Below the pieces are notes generated by a model. That model saw only the letters and a list, made by a program, of their open reading frames with translations. It had not been told where the DNA came from and searched no databases. Positions 36,211 to 46,267 of a stretch of 64,000 bases of DNA are shown here, piece by piece. Position numbers and translations under genes: made by a program. The first letter of the stretch is position 1. Each line of letters begins with the position of its first letter. Origin of the DNA: Paenibacillus sp. JCM 10914 (lineage in GTDB: Bacteria; Bacillota; Bacilli; Paenibacillales; Paenibacillaceae); NCBI RefSeq assembly GCF_001315105.1, contig NZ_BAZR01000014.1:53096-117095 (forward strand), in the 5' to 3' direction.

Positions 36211-37614
36211 ATGAACCAAGACCAGAAGGTGAGAGAGATGGGCGACAGACTAGTGAATGAAACGGACACTCCATTTCAGACGTATGATGACGCGGTGGCT
36301 TGGATCAATGGCCTGGTAGCGTTCGGCATCCGTCCTGGCATGGAGCGCATTCAGCGATTGATGGAGATGCTTGGCCATCCGGAGCGGCGATTGAAATTTA
36401 TTCACGTGGCAGGAACCAATGGAAAAGGGTCCACGTGTGCGTTTATAACAAAGGTATTGCTGCAAGGGGGATTTTCCGTAGGTACCTATACTTCCCCCTA
36501 CATCACGAAGTTTACAAATCGGTTTCAATTTAACGGTGAAGATATTCCGGAGGAGACGCTGCGAACACTTGCCAATCGTCTTCAACCTTTAGTGGCGGAG
36601 ATAACAGAATCCGGACTTGGTTCTCCGACGATGTTCGAGGTTTCCACTGCGCTTGCGATTCTGTATTATGCCGAAGAAGCCTATCCTGATGTTGTTGTCT
36701 GGGAGACGGGACTTGGCGGCCGCCTGGATGTAACCAATATTGTCCACCCGATTCTGTCAGTCATTACGAATATCGGAATGGATCATACGGACGTATTGGG
36801 CGAGACGATTCAGGAGATCGCGGCGGAGAAGGCCGGGATCATTAAACCAGGTGTGCCGGTCGTCAGTACGGTTACTCAACCGGAAGCGATTGAGATCTTG
36901 AAGGAAGCCGTTCAGCGTAACCGTACTTCGTTATATCTGGTTCATGAACAGTTCGGTTACGAACGGCTGCGCGGAGATGAGAGCGGACAGACGTTCCGAT
37001 TCAATGGACCGTTCAGGGACATGGATCTTGATATTTCGATGCAGGGAGACCATCAATGCGCCAATGCGGCGCTGGCCATGATGTCGCTGGAAGTCCTCCG
37101 TCAGTACATGGCGTTTATTGTTGACGATGCAGAACTGCAGGCTGGGTTTAAAGATACCTTCTGGGCGGGAAGACTGGAACAAGTACAGTCTGCTCCGCGC
37201 ATCGTTGTCGATGGCGCCCATAATCCGGAAGGGGCCGAATCTTTAGCCGCAAGCTTGCCCAAGATATACACATACCGGAAATTGAACTTGATGATGGGAA
37301 TGCTGGCAAATAAGCATCATGAAGCATATTTGCAGCATATACTGCCAATAGTGGATACACTTATCCTGACTGAACCGGATTTTCGGAAAAGAATGGACGC
37401 CAAGGCGCTAGGAGACATCGTAGAGCAGATCAAGGAGAAGTACGCAAAACCTACACTGCAAATCATCATAGAACCAAATTGGCAACATGCGCTTGAAGTG
37501 TTGAAGTCACGGACGGAAGAGGAGGATCTTGGGGTGGTGTCGGGCACGTTGTACCTGATTGCCGACGTGCGTTCCAATCTCCTGGGCCTTTCCGATTCTG
37601 AAAAAGGTTGGTGA
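36211..37614 (+). CDS. folC: folylpolyglutamate synthase / dihydrofolate synthase
   Basis: Adds glutamates to folates and makes dihydrofolate. 467 aa with an N-terminal extension of about 25 residues over the family. The ATP loop VAGTNGKGST and the downstream TGLGGRLDVTN are typical. A start at the internal ATG 36238 is possible. It is cotranscribed with valS, as in Bacillus. Confidence 0.95.
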   Translation: MNQDQKVREMGDRLVNETDTPFQTYDDAVAWINGLVAFGIRPGMERIQRLMEMLGHPERRLKFIHVAGTNGKGSTCAFITKVLLQGGFSVGTYTSPYITKFTNRFQFNGEDIPEETLRTLANRLQPLVAEITESGLGSPTMFEVSTALAILYYAEEAYPDVVVWETGLGGRLDVTNIVHPILSVITNIGMDHTDVLGETIQEIAAEKAGIIKPGVPVVSTVTQPEAIEILKEAVQRNRTSLYLVHEQFGYERLRGDESGQTFRFNGPFRDMDLDISMQGDHQCANAALAMMSLEVLRQYMAFIVDDAELQAGFKDTFWAGRLEQVQSAPRIVVDGAHNPEGAESLAASLPKIYTYRKLNLMMGMLANKHHEAYLQHILPIVDTLILTEPDFRKRMDAKALGDIVEQIKEKYAKPTLQIIIEPNWQHALEVLKSRTEEEDLGVVSGTLYLIADVRSNLLGLSDSEKGW

Positions 37615-37620
37615 TATCTG

Positions 37621-38997
37621 TTGAATACATCGGAACATGTTCATTTTATCGGAATTGGCGGTTATGGTATGAGCGCCATCGCGCGAGTCATGCTGGAAAT
37701 GGGTTACAAGGTCACGGGTTCTGACGTGGCTGCACAAGAATTGACAGAGAAACTGGCAGCCAAAGGCGCCAAAATATATATCGGTCATACCGCTGAGCAA
37801 GTGCAAGGCGCAGACCTTGTGGTCTACTCCACAGCGCTTTCCAAGGATAATGTAGAGCGGGTTGAAGCTGAGAAGCGGAACATCCCCGTTCTGCACCGGG
37901 CTCAAATGCTGGCCCGTTTATTAAACGAACGCAAGGGTGTTGCGGTGGCGGGTGCGCATGGCAAGACGACAACGTCTTCGATGATTGCACTCGTGATGGA
38001 GGAATGCGGTGTCGATCCGACCTTTATCATCGGCGGAGAAATCATGAACGTAGGAACTAATGCGAAAGCTGGCGAAGGCGAGCATGTTGTCGCCGAAGCG
38101 GATGAGAGCGATGGTTCCTTCCTGCAATATCATCCGTGGATTGGTGTTGTTCTGAATATTGAAGCGGATCATCTGGAGAATTACGAAGGGGATTTCAATC
38201 GTTTGAAATCTGCATATGTCCAGTTCCTTAGTCAGATTAAAGAGGATGGGACGGCTGTGGTTTGCGCGGACGATTCGAATATCCAATCCATATTGCCGGA
38301 TCTTAAATGCGATATTACGACATATGGCATCGATGGCGAGGCAGAGTACACGGCGACCAATCTCGTACTCGGTGACCGCCAAGTCAGCTTTACGATGCTC
38401 CATAACGGGCAGCAGCTCGGAAACCTGGAACTGTCCGTCCCGGGAAGACATAATGTATACAACGCCATGGCGACCGTGATCTGCTGCATGAAAGCCGGCA
38501 TCTCGTTCGAAGCGATTGCTGCCGCTATCGTTAAGTTTAATGGCGCCAAGCGTCGCTTCCAGGTGCTCGGCGAGGCTGATGGCATTCTGGTTATCGATGA
38601 CTACGCTCATCATCCGACGGAGATCGAAGCTACGATCAGTGCCGCTAAGGCCACAGGCAAGCGGATTATTGCCGTGTTCCAGCCGCAGCGATATTCGCGG
38701 ACCTTCTTCTTGCTGGATGCGTTTAGCCGGGCATTTAGCGAAGCCGATGAAGTGATCATTACGGATATATACGCTCCGGCTGGAGAGAAGCAGATCGAGG
38801 GCATCAGTTCTGGACGACTGGTCGATTTGATCGTGCAGAACAGCAATGCCGGAGCTCGTTACCTTCCATCCAAAGAGGATGTGCTGAGCGATCTTAAGGA
38901 TCGGGTAAAGGAAGGCGATCTTGTGCTTACCATGGGTGCAGGGGACATATGGAAGGTGGGGGCTGCGTTGGCGGATTCCATCAAAGGCAGAGGATAA
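37621..38997 (+). CDS. murC: UDP-N-acetylmuramate-L-alanine ligase
   Basis: Adds L-Ala to UDP-MurNAc, the first Mur ligase step. 458 aa. The N-terminal Rossmann HFIGIGGYGMSAIA, the ATP loop GAHGKTTT, and YAHHPTEIEATI are clear. TTG start with AAGGTTGGTGA upstream. It lies 6 nt after folC; in B. subtilis murC is elsewhere, so this linkage is lineage-specific. Confidence 0.97.
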   Translation: MNTSEHVHFIGIGGYGMSAIARVMLEMGYKVTGSDVAAQELTEKLAAKGAKIYIGHTAEQVQGADLVVYSTALSKDNVERVEAEKRNIPVLHRAQMLARLLNERKGVAVAGAHGKTTTSSMIALVMEECGVDPTFIIGGEIMNVGTNAKAGEGEHVVAEADESDGSFLQYHPWIGVVLNIEADHLENYEGDFNRLKSAYVQFLSQIKEDGTAVVCADDSNIQSILPDLKCDITTYGIDGEAEYTATNLVLGDRQVSFTMLHNGQQLGNLELSVPGRHNVYNAMATVICCMKAGISFEAIAAAIVKFNGAKRRFQVLGEADGILVIDDYAHHPTEIEATISAAKATGKRIIAVFQPQRYSRTFFLLDAFSRAFSEADEVIITDIYAPAGEKQIEGISSGRLVDLIVQNSNAGARYLPSKEDVLSDLKDRVKEGDLVLTMGAGDIWKVGAALADSIKGRG

Positions 38998-39013
38998 CTC
39001 TTACCGTGTTGTA

Positions 39014-39049
39014 GGCGGGCCGATCAAGTTGAATGCTTGATCGGCCGCC
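39014..39049 (+). terminator. terminator of murC
   Basis: GGCGGGCCGATCAAG (39014-39028) pairs with CTTGATCGGCCGCC (39036-39049), followed by TTGCTTTATT. Confidence 0.82.
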
Positions 39050-39138
39050 TTGCTTTATTCTCATGCACTCACTCATAAGTTGCCAAGCTTGATCATATAG
39101 CTAGGTGTAATAGAAGGACAAGTGAGGTGTGTGGATAT

Positions 39139-40260
39139 ATGAATAAAGCACGGATGACGATTCGATTTGATCATAATCCTCCTAAAGCTATTAATAAAAG
39201 CCTTCCTCGGGAGAGTGGATATGATGTTGAAGAACCCGAGCCAGTTCCTGCGTATCCGATACTCGAGGACAACTTATATGATTCGCATGAAGCATGGATT
39301 GCGGAACGGGATCGTGATGACCAGGTCATCACGAACGGGGAGGAGATGTGGTATTCGTATGCCGAACCGGTTCAACCGGTTGCTTATGATTCCTCTGTTC
39401 ATGAGTATGAGTATTACCGAACCCGAAGGCCGACCGTATTTTGGAAAATAGCGCTCTCTGTGACGGCCGCCGTGGTGACGGGTGTATTGTTCGGCTACAT
39501 GGTGCTATCCATGTTCAATGGGGGTGGCGAGGAACAGCAGGCCGCTTCCCAGATCGAAGGTAGTCAGGGCAGTGTTCCTGCTCCTGGACTTCCGGAGAGA
39601 ACAGGCAAAGCGGCAGCTCCAGATACAGATACTGCGCAGACCCCTGCCGGCATTCCTGCACAAACTTTCTATATGCTGCAATACGGTGTTTTCAGTTCCT
39701 CGGAGCGAGCCGAGCAGGCCAAAGGGGAATTACTGCAATCCGGTATTGCTGCCGGGAGGGATCTGGATGATGAGAACCGCGTGTACGCGGGCGTGTCATC
39801 TGACCGGGAGCAGGCCAAGCTGCTGAGTAATCAGTTGAAGGCTGAGGGCGTGGAACTGTATGTAAGGGAAATCTCGCTTCCGCCACTGGAACCAGTAGTT
39901 ATGGTCGGTCAGGAAGCGGCGTTTGCCGATTATTTTACCATAAGCGGACAGTTGGTCTCGGAACTCAGTACGTTGTCTGCTACGCTGCTCGGGAAGCAGG
40001 AAGCGGCTGCAGCGGCGACTGAGCATATGAGCAGCATCACGAATCTCCATCAGCAGTGGATGGAGAGCATGAACTTACTTGCCTCGGGATTGGGTCCGGA
40101 GGCGGAGGCCATGCTGCCTGTCCTGAGGCAAGCGATGAATAGTTCGGTCACCGCGCTAGCCGAATACAACAAAAATCAATCCAAGGGGCATTTGTGGGAG
40201 ATCCAAACAGGCATGATGAACTATGTGCTGGGCCAAAAGAAACTACTGGAAGACCTATAA
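39139..40260 (+). CDS. spoIIB: SpoIIB-like SPOR-domain protein
   Basis: 373 aa. About 95 cytosolic residues rich in acidic and Tyr residues, one membrane helix (ALSVTAAVVTGVLFGYMVLS), a Pro/Thr linker, then a SPOR-type domain (QTFYMLQYGVFSSSERAEQ) that should bind denuded peptidoglycan. In B. subtilis SpoIIB acts in septal wall remodelling during engulfment and sits before maf, as here. ATG 39139 is preferred, with GAGGTGTG before it. Identification rests on position and architecture. Confidence 0.8.
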   Translation: MNKARMTIRFDHNPPKAINKSLPRESGYDVEEPEPVPAYPILEDNLYDSHEAWIAERDRDDQVITNGEEMWYSYAEPVQPVAYDSSVHEYEYYRTRRPTVFWKIALSVTAAVVTGVLFGYMVLSMFNGGGEEQQAASQIEGSQGSVPAPGLPERTGKAAAPDTDTAQTPAGIPAQTFYMLQYGVFSSSERAEQAKGELLQSGIAAGRDLDDENRVYAGVSSDREQAKLLSNQLKAEGVELYVREISLPPLEPVVMVGQEAAFADYFTISGQLVSELSTLSATLLGKQEAAAAATEHMSSITNLHQQWMESMNLLASGLGPEAEAMLPVLRQAMNSSVTALAEYNKNQSKGHLWEIQTGMMNYVLGQKKLLEDL

Positions 40261-40273
40261 TTTCAATTATCGT

Positions 40274-40317
40274 GAAATCCGGCCGGGAACTGGAAATAGT
40301 TCCCCCTGCCGGATTTC
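40274..40317 (+). terminator. terminator of spoIIB
   Basis: GAAATCCGGC (40274-40283) pairs with GCCGGATTTC (40308-40317), followed by TGTTTGTATT. Confidence 0.8.
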
Positions 40318-40320
40318 TGT

Positions 40321-40349
40321 TTGTATTGCATATCAATTCACCGTATAAT
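40321..40349 (+). promoter_or_regulatory. sigma-A promoter of the DUF4321-maf-radC group
   Basis: TTGTAT (40321-40326) and TATAAT (40344-40349), 17-nt spacer, 38 nt before the first start. Confidence 0.8.
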
Positions 40350-40386
40350 AATTAGGGTGTCAAAATATGGCGAGGGAAGAGGATGC

Positions 40387-40629
40387 ATGAAGAAAAGCAA
40401 AGGAATGCTCATCTTGTTTTTGCTGCTAGGGTGGCTTCTGGGAACATGGCTCGCCAAAGCTTTGGAGCCGATCAAAGCGCTGTCCTTTTTAACGGCACAG
40501 GCACCGATCCGTTGGTCGCCTCGGGCTGATTTTGACATTATAAGCTATGATATTAACCTTGAACTTAAAGTCTGCTTGCTGGGATTGCTCGGCATCGTCG
40601 CCGCGATCTGGCTGTATCGCCGATTTTAA
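40387..40629 (+). CDS. DUF4321 family membrane protein, 80 aa
   Basis: Two hydrophobic segments (about 6-25 and 57-76) around a polar centre, ending WLYRRF, match the DUF4321 family; no role is known to me. GAAGAGG precedes the ATG. It leads the maf-radC group from a clear promoter. Confidence 0.8.
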   Translation: MKKSKGMLILFLLLGWLLGTWLAKALEPIKALSFLTAQAPIRWSPRADFDIISYDINLELKVCLLGLLGIVAAIWLYRRF

Positions 40630-40653
40630 GACATGACAAAGGAGATTATCCCC

Positions 40654-41264
40654 TTGAAAGAGAAGAGACATCGCCGTATTGTACTGGCCTCTACCTCTCC
40701 TCGGCGTCAGGAACTCATTGCCTCCCTTCGTATTCCTTTTACGGTTATCCCAAGTGAAGCAGACGAAACAACACCTCCCGGATGGTCACCGGATCAGATC
40801 GTGGAGTCTTTGGCATTGCGCAAAGCAGAAGCAGTTCTGCGAAGCTTGCGGCAGATGACGAAGGCAGTGTGATTGTGGGAAGCGACACGATCGTTGTGGT
40901 GGATGACCATGTACTTGGCAAACCGAAGGATCAAGCGGACGCAGCACGGATGCTATCCATGCTTCAGGGGCGTTCTCATCTTGTATACACCGGTGTGGCT
41001 TGTGTGGATTCGTTAACTGGAAGCCATCTTGTTGCACACCGTAAAACTATTGTGAAGATGAAATCGTTAAGTGAAGAGATGGTATGGGCATACGTGCAGA
41101 GTGGCGAGCCTGCGGACAAAGCAGGGTCCTATGCCATTCAAGGTTTGGGAGCAACGATTGTTGACGGGATCGAGGGAGACTATTTCAACGTGGTCGGCCT
41201 TCCGCTATCCCTGTTGGCGGACATGCTGCCAGAGCTAGGAATGAATGTTTTGATTGCTGACTGA
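40654..41264 (+). CDS. maf: Maf-family nucleotide pyrophosphatase (one frame break)
   Basis: Hydrolyses non-canonical or pyrimidine NTPs. Signature LASTSPRRQEL and later VVGLPLSLL. The start is probably the TTG at 40654: AAAGGAG sits at the right distance and would be inside the gene if ATG 40633 were used. The frame breaks at about 40841, where CTGCGAAGC should read CTGCGGAAGC (one G lost, LRKLAADDEG). Corrected length is 203 aa. Order maf-radC-mreB is as in Bacillus. Confidence 0.92.
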
Positions 41265-41291
41265 TTTAAATCTTAGAAAAGAGGGGAATAT

Positions 41292-41981
41292 ATGGAGTCG
41301 CCAACTTTGTTGCTGCGCGACATCCCCCATGATGAACGACCAAGAGAACGCATGATGCAGTATGGGGCAAGCGCTTTGAGCCATGCAGAATTGCTGGCGA
41401 TATTGCTTCGGACCGGGACGCGCCAGGAATCCGCCGTACATATAGCCCAGCGGCTGCTCAAGGAAGCCGGTGGCATCCGGCAGCTCGTAGATATTAGCAT
41501 CGAGGAAATCACGCAAATTAAAGGAATTGGAACAGCTAAAGCTGTTCAGTTGAAAGCCGGCATCGAGCTTGGAAGACGCCTGGCTGCATCGAGACACGTA
41601 GAGCCGGTTATCATCAGGAGCCCGCATGATGCAGCAGAGCTGCTTAGCGAGCAGATGCGCTATTTACAGAAAGAACATTTTGTATGTGTATTTTTAAATA
41701 CGAAAAATCATGTCATTGCCCAGGAAACGTTATCGATGGGAAGCTTGAATGCATCCATCGTACATCCCCGTGAAGTATTCAGAGCTGCAATCAAGTGCAG
41801 CAGCGCATCGCTCGTATGCGCACATAATCATCCGAGCGGAGATCCGACGCCCAGCCCGGAGGACATCTCACTGACCGCCCGACTTGTGGAGGCTGGAGCG
41901 ATTGTCGGGATTGAAGTGCTGGATCACGTCATTATCGGGGATGGATCGTTTGTAAGTTTGAAGGAACGGGGCCTGATGTAA
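41292..41981 (+). CDS. radC: RadC/UPF0758 JAB-MPN domain protein
   Basis: 229 aa. The N-terminal helix-hairpin-helix IKGIGTAKAVQLKA and the metal-binding JAMM motif HNHPSGDPTPSPED are intact, so a metalloprotease or nuclease-like fold is likely; the real function is unsettled. AGAGGGG precedes the ATG. Confidence 0.95.
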   Translation: MESPTLLLRDIPHDERPRERMMQYGASALSHAELLAILLRTGTRQESAVHIAQRLLKEAGGIRQLVDISIEEITQIKGIGTAKAVQLKAGIELGRRLAASRHVEPVIIRSPHDAAELLSEQMRYLQKEHFVCVFLNTKNHVIAQETLSMGSLNASIVHPREVFRAAIKCSSASLVCAHNHPSGDPTPSPEDISLTARLVEAGAIVGIEVLDHVIIGDGSFVSLKERGLM

Positions 41982-42019
41982 TATAATAGTGCAGATTGAG
42001 AAAGAAAGGGAGATACATC

Positions 42020-43053
42020 ATGTTAGGTGGTTTTACGAAAGATTTGGGAATCGATTTGGGGACGGCGAATACGCTGGTCTATGTCCGTGGAAAAGGAATT
42101 GTTGTCAGAGAGCCGTCGGTGGTTGCTCTGCGTACAGATACGAAGAGCATTGAAGCCGTAGGTGAATCAGCCAAGAAGATGATTGGACGTACACCGGGCA
42201 ATATTCAAGCGATCCGTCCGATGAAGGATGGCGTTATCGCTGATTTTGATACGACTGCTACGATGATTAAATACTTCATTCGTCAGGCGCAGAAGCAGCG
42301 CTCGATCTTCCCGCGTCATCCGAATGTGATGGTGTGCGTACCGTCTGGCATTACAGCTGTGGAGCAGCGCGCGGTTGAAGACGCCACGAAGCAGGCAGGC
42401 GCACGTGAGCTTATACGATTGAAGAGCCGTTTGCGGCAGCCATTGGCGCCGATCTACCGGTATGGGAGCCGACAGGCAGCATGGTGGTAGATATCGGTGG
42501 AGGTACAACCGAAGTTGCGGTCATCTCGCTCGGCGGCATCGTGACAAGCCGTTCGGTCCGTGTAGCAGGCGACGAGATGGACGACTCTATTATCTCGTAT
42601 ATCAAGCGCCAGTATAATCTCATGATCGGTGAACGTACGGCGGAGCAGCTTAAGATGGAAGTAGGCTCAGCGATGCCGCTGGAGACCGTGGAGACCATGG
42701 AAATCCGCGGACGCGATCTGGTAACAGGACTTCCTAAGACGATTACGATTACTTCGGACGAGATCAGCGAAGCGCTGGCGGATACGATCAATGCGATTGT
42801 TGAAGCGGTGAAGGTTACGCTTGAGAAGTGTCCGCCGGAATTGGCAGCTGACATCATGGATCGCGGGATCGTGCTGACAGGGGGAGGCGCACTGCTGCGC
42901 AACTTGGATAAGCTGCTTGCGGAAGAGACCGGCATGCCGGTCATCGTGGCCGAAAATCCGCTGGATTGCGTAGCGATCGGTACGGGCAAGGCGCTAGATA
43001 ACATTCACTTATTCAAATCCCGCAGCAGTTCGGCGATCCGTTCCAGACGATAG
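42020..43053 (+). CDS. mreB: rod shape-determining protein MreB (one frame break)
   Basis: Actin-like filament protein that guides lateral wall synthesis. Starts MLGGFTKDLGIDLGTANTLV; phosphate 2 motif VVDIGGGTTEVAV and adenosine motif TGGGALLRNLD are intact. The ATG at 42020 has AAAGGGAG before it. The frame breaks at about 42409, where CGTGAGCTTAT should read CGTGAGGCTTAT (one G lost, REAYTIEEPFAA). Corrected length is 344 aa, exactly the usual MreB size. Confidence 0.96.
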
Positions 43054-43113
43054 AATCTAAAAAAGCCAATGTAAACCCCTAATGTCGGGAAGAAATACAA
43101 GTAAGGTTAGAGG

Positions 43114-43987
43114 GTGTTGCAACTGTTTAAGCTGCTAGGCAACAAGCGCTTATTTATCATGCTCATCGGACTGGTGGCGTTTATCGCATTATGGGATTCA
43201 CGCTCGGTCCGAGAGCTTCTTTATCTTGGCCCGAGAAGTTTGTCAAGGATACGGTCGGTTTTGTGCAAAATGTTTTTTATAAGCCCGCTGCCTATATAGC
43301 GGGTTTCTTTGAAGACGTACGGAATATGCGCGCTATCTATGAAGAGAACGAAGAGCTTCGCAAAGCGGTGGTGCAATATTCGAGGGAAAGCGCCGATTAC
43401 AACAATATGAAGGCGAATAATGATAAGCTCAAAGAATACCTTGGTTTTACCCAGAACCAGAAGAACCGCGATAAGTACGAGTATCGCACGGCCCAGGTAC
43501 TTAGCGTGAATTCGGATCCGAATAATCGGACGCTGGTTATTGATTTAGGCGAGCGTGACGGGGTAAGAGTGAATATGTCGGTAACCACCGTGGATGGCAT
43601 GGTGGGCATTATCAGCAATGTCAGTAACTTCACCTCTACGGTGAAATTGCTGACGACGATGGATGCGCAGGATCCGAATCCGCAGCCCATCTCCGTGACG
43701 GCTATCGGGAAAGAGGACAAAACCTTCGGCATCATTGAGAGTTATGATGAGAAGACGAAGACCTTGCTGATGACCCGCATTCCCGAGGATGATCCGATTA
43801 AAGCGGGTGACAAGATTATTTCATCCGGCTCTGGCGGCGTGATCCCGCAGGCTTGATCATCGGCGAAGTTGCTAGCGTCCAAGTGAGTCAATACGGCCAG
43901 AGCAAGACTGCAACGATTACGCCTGCGGCTAAGTTCGAGGACTGGAAGTATCTCGTGGTTGTGTTTACGCCTGAGGAGCCTGAATAG
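43114..43987 (+). CDS. mreC: rod shape-determining protein MreC (two frame breaks)
   Basis: Bitopic protein linking MreB to the wall machinery. One N-terminal membrane helix, a coiled coil (MRAIYEENEELRKAV) and the beta-barrel domain (VNSDPNNRTLVIDLGERDGV). The frame breaks at about 43190 (GCATTATGGG, one A lost, FIALMGFTLG) and at about 43850 (CCGCAGGCTTG, one G lost, GGVIPQGLIIGEV). Corrected length is 291 aa. Start GTG 43114. It abuts mreD. Confidence 0.92.
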
Positions 43988-44512
43988 ATGGCACGTAAAC
44001 AGATTCTTATCTTGTTGCTGTTTCTCTTATTCATTCTCCAGGGGACGGTATTCTTCTGGCTTACACCAAGCTCGCTGCAGCTTCAGATTTATCCGAACTT
44101 TGTACTCGTCATGTTATTTTTCGTATCGATATATTATCACCGACATACCGCTCTGGTCCTCGGACTGGTGTTCGGCATGCTGCATGACATCGTGTATTAC
44201 GGCGAGATGATCGGCATGTATTCATTCGCTATGGGGTTGTCCGCGTATCTCATGGGACTCGTATTCAAGTCCCCGCGGGCTCCCTTGCCGATGATGATGA
44301 CCATTGTCATCCTGGGAAGCTTGCTCTTTGACAGCACACTCTTTGGGGTCTACAAAGTGTTTAGATTGAGTTCATCCTCTTACAATTGGGCGCTGCTTCA
44401 TCATATGCTTCCTAATATCCTTGTTCATTTTGCCTTTGCCCTGGCCGTATACGTGCCTGTTCGCAAGCAGATCGAGCTCGTAATGAAGAACCAGAGACGG
44501 AAGGCCACTTAA
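43988..44512 (+). CDS. mreD: rod shape-determining membrane protein MreD
   Basis: 174 aa with about five to six hydrophobic helices, the normal MreD pattern. The ATG directly follows the mreC stop, with GAGGAGCC inside mreC as ribosome site, so translation is coupled. Confidence 0.93.
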   Translation: MARKQILILLLFLLFILQGTVFFWLTPSSLQLQIYPNFVLVMLFFVSIYYHRHTALVLGLVFGMLHDIVYYGEMIGMYSFAMGLSAYLMGLVFKSPRAPLPMMMTIVILGSLLFDSTLFGVYKVFRLSSSSYNWALLHHMLPNILVHFAFALAVYVPVRKQIELVMKNQRRKAT

Positions 44513-44597
44513 AATCCTCCATAACGACATTTTACGATGACTAGCAGGAACTTGAAGGTTTAAGCGCGAAATGTATAAGGATGGGAGGGACAGGCTT

Positions 44598-45263
44598 ATG
44601 ACTGTAAAATCCAATCATGTGACGATTAAGGGCATCAAAGATGGCCTGGTATTCCTGCTTGACGATCAATGCGAGTTAGAAGAGCTGCTTGGAGAGCTTC
44701 GATATAAGCTTGAACACAGCCATCAAAATATTTTAACAGGACCGATCATTCACGTGGACGTGAAGCTCGGTTCACGGCAAGTATCCGAAGACGAGAAGCA
44801 ATCCATTCTGGATATCTTGAAACAAAAAGGGAACCTGCTGATACGCAACGTGGAGGCACCTCCGCCGCCGGAATCGGAAGCAGCTGCCGGCCAACCGTAT
44901 TCATTAATGACAGGAATGGTTCGCTCCGGGCAAATTCTGCATCATGATGGAGATCTCTTGTTCCTTGGCGATGTCAATCCCGGGGGCACGATCATGTGCA
45001 CCGGCGATATATACATATTGGGTGCTCTGCGCGGCAGCGCACATGCCGGCATCGACGGCAACGAGAATGCGATTATTGCCGCATCGTATTTTGCCCCTAC
45101 CCAGCTTCGGATTTCCGAGTTGATTAGCAGACCACCTGATGAGTGGGAGACGCGGGAGACGGTCATGGAGTTTGCCTACTTGAAGGAAGGCAGCATGGAG
45201 ATCGATAAGATCAGTAACATCTCGCGTTTGGGTAGGGATTTTAATGTGTTTAAAGGGGTGTAG
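44598..45263 (+). CDS. minC: septum site-determining protein MinC
   Basis: FtsZ inhibitor that blocks polar septa with MinD. 221 aa. N-terminal domain (NHVTIKGIKDGLVFLLDD), then the right-handed beta-helix domain (SGQILHHDGDLLFLGDVNPGG). ATG 44598 is chosen because GGGAGGG precedes it. It is 3 nt upstream of minD. Confidence 0.96.
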   Translation: MTVKSNHVTIKGIKDGLVFLLDDQCELEELLGELRYKLEHSHQNILTGPIIHVDVKLGSRQVSEDEKQSILDILKQKGNLLIRNVEAPPPPESEAAAGQPYSLMTGMVRSGQILHHDGDLLFLGDVNPGGTIMCTGDIYILGALRGSAHAGIDGNENAIIAASYFAPTQLRISELISRPPDEWETRETVMEFAYLKEGSMEIDKISNISRLGRDFNVFKGV

Positions 45264-45266
45264 AAT

Positions 45267-46061
45267 ATGGGAGAGGCAATCGTCGTAACCTCAGGTAAGG
45301 GCGGCGTCGGTAAAACGACGACATCGGCGAACATCGGCACAGCTTTGGCACTGCTTGGCAAGAAGGTCTGTTTGGTAGATACGGATATTGGCCTGCGTAA
45401 TTTGGATGTCGTGATGGGGCTGGAGAATCGAATCATCTATGACTTGTGCGACGTTGCAGAAGGGCGATGCAGGCTGAATCAGGCGCTCATCAAGGATAAG
45501 CGCTTTGACGAGTTGTATATGCTGCCGGCTGCTCAGACCAAAGACAAGAACGCCATTTCGCCGGATCAGGTAAAAGATATCGTTCTGGAATTGAAGAAGG
45601 AATTCGAATACGTCATTATCGATTGCCCCGCCGGGATTGAACAAGGGTTCAAGAACGCGATTGCCGGTGCAGATAAAGCGATTGTGGTTACGACACCTGA
45701 GAATGCGGCGGTACGGGACGCGGACCGAATTATCGGCCTGCTGGAGAGCTCGCAGATTGAATCACCGAAGCTGGTTGTAAACCGCATTCGACCTAATATG
45801 GTCAAATCGGGCGACATGCTGGAGATAGAGGATGTACTGCAAGTGTTGAATATCGATCTGATCGGGATTGTACCTGACGATGAGAAGGTCATTAAAGCGG
45901 CCAACATGGGAGAGCCAACGGTTATGAACCCGGATTCCCAAGCAGCTATCGCTTACCGCAACATCGCTCGGCGTATTCTGGGCGACACCGTACCTCTGAT
46001 GCAAATTCATCAGAAAAAAGGGATGTTTACGAAATTCAAAAAGTTTTTTGGAATGGGTTAA
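45267..46061 (+). CDS. minD: septum site-determining ATPase MinD
   Basis: Membrane-associated ParA-type ATPase, partner of MinC. 264 aa. Deviant Walker A KGGVGKTT (about 11-18), DTDIGLRNLD, and a C-terminal amphipathic membrane-targeting helix (FTKFKKFFGMG). Followed by a strong terminator. Confidence 0.98.
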   Translation: MGEAIVVTSGKGGVGKTTTSANIGTALALLGKKVCLVDTDIGLRNLDVVMGLENRIIYDLCDVAEGRCRLNQALIKDKRFDELYMLPAAQTKDKNAISPDQVKDIVLELKKEFEYVIIDCPAGIEQGFKNAIAGADKAIVVTTPENAAVRDADRIIGLLESSQIESPKLVVNRIRPNMVKSGDMLEIEDVLQVLNIDLIGIVPDDEKVIKAANMGEPTVMNPDSQAAIAYRNIARRILGDTVPLMQIHQKKGMFTKFKKFFGMG

Positions 46062-46087
46062 TTTATAACGACGAACTTATACCGTAC

Positions 46088-46120
46088 ATGACCGGTGCCA
46101 TATGGCACCGGTCATTTTTT
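46088..46120 (+). terminator. terminator of the mre-min operon
   Basis: ATGACCGGTGCC (46088-46099) pairs perfectly with GGCACCGGTCAT (46104-46115) around ATAT, followed by TTTTTT. Confidence 0.95.
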
Positions 46121-46179
46121 ATGCTAGGAGAAGATCGCGGCAAGGCCTAATTTTTATGAGTGCTTTTCCAGGAGTTTAA

Positions 46180-46259
46180 CCCCCTTGGATCTTCAAGGAG
46201 GCTTGTTCTAAATTACTTTCCCTGCTTCATAAGATAGAATAAAACAAGCCCCAAGGGGG
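46180..46259 (+). promoter_or_regulatory. inverted repeat over the spoIVFA ribosome binding site
   Basis: CCCCCTTGG (46180-46188) can pair with CCAAGGGGG (46251-46259), and inside it GGCTTGTT (46200-46207) with AACAAGCC (46243-46250), a 17-bp two-part stem. Its 3' arm covers the AAGGGGG ribosome site of spoIVFA. A transcript that starts downstream of about 46207 would lack the 5' arm and be translatable. Possible -10 elements (CATAAGAT, TAGAAT) lie at 46229-46240. Confidence 0.6.
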
Positions 46260-46267
46260 AAAGTGCA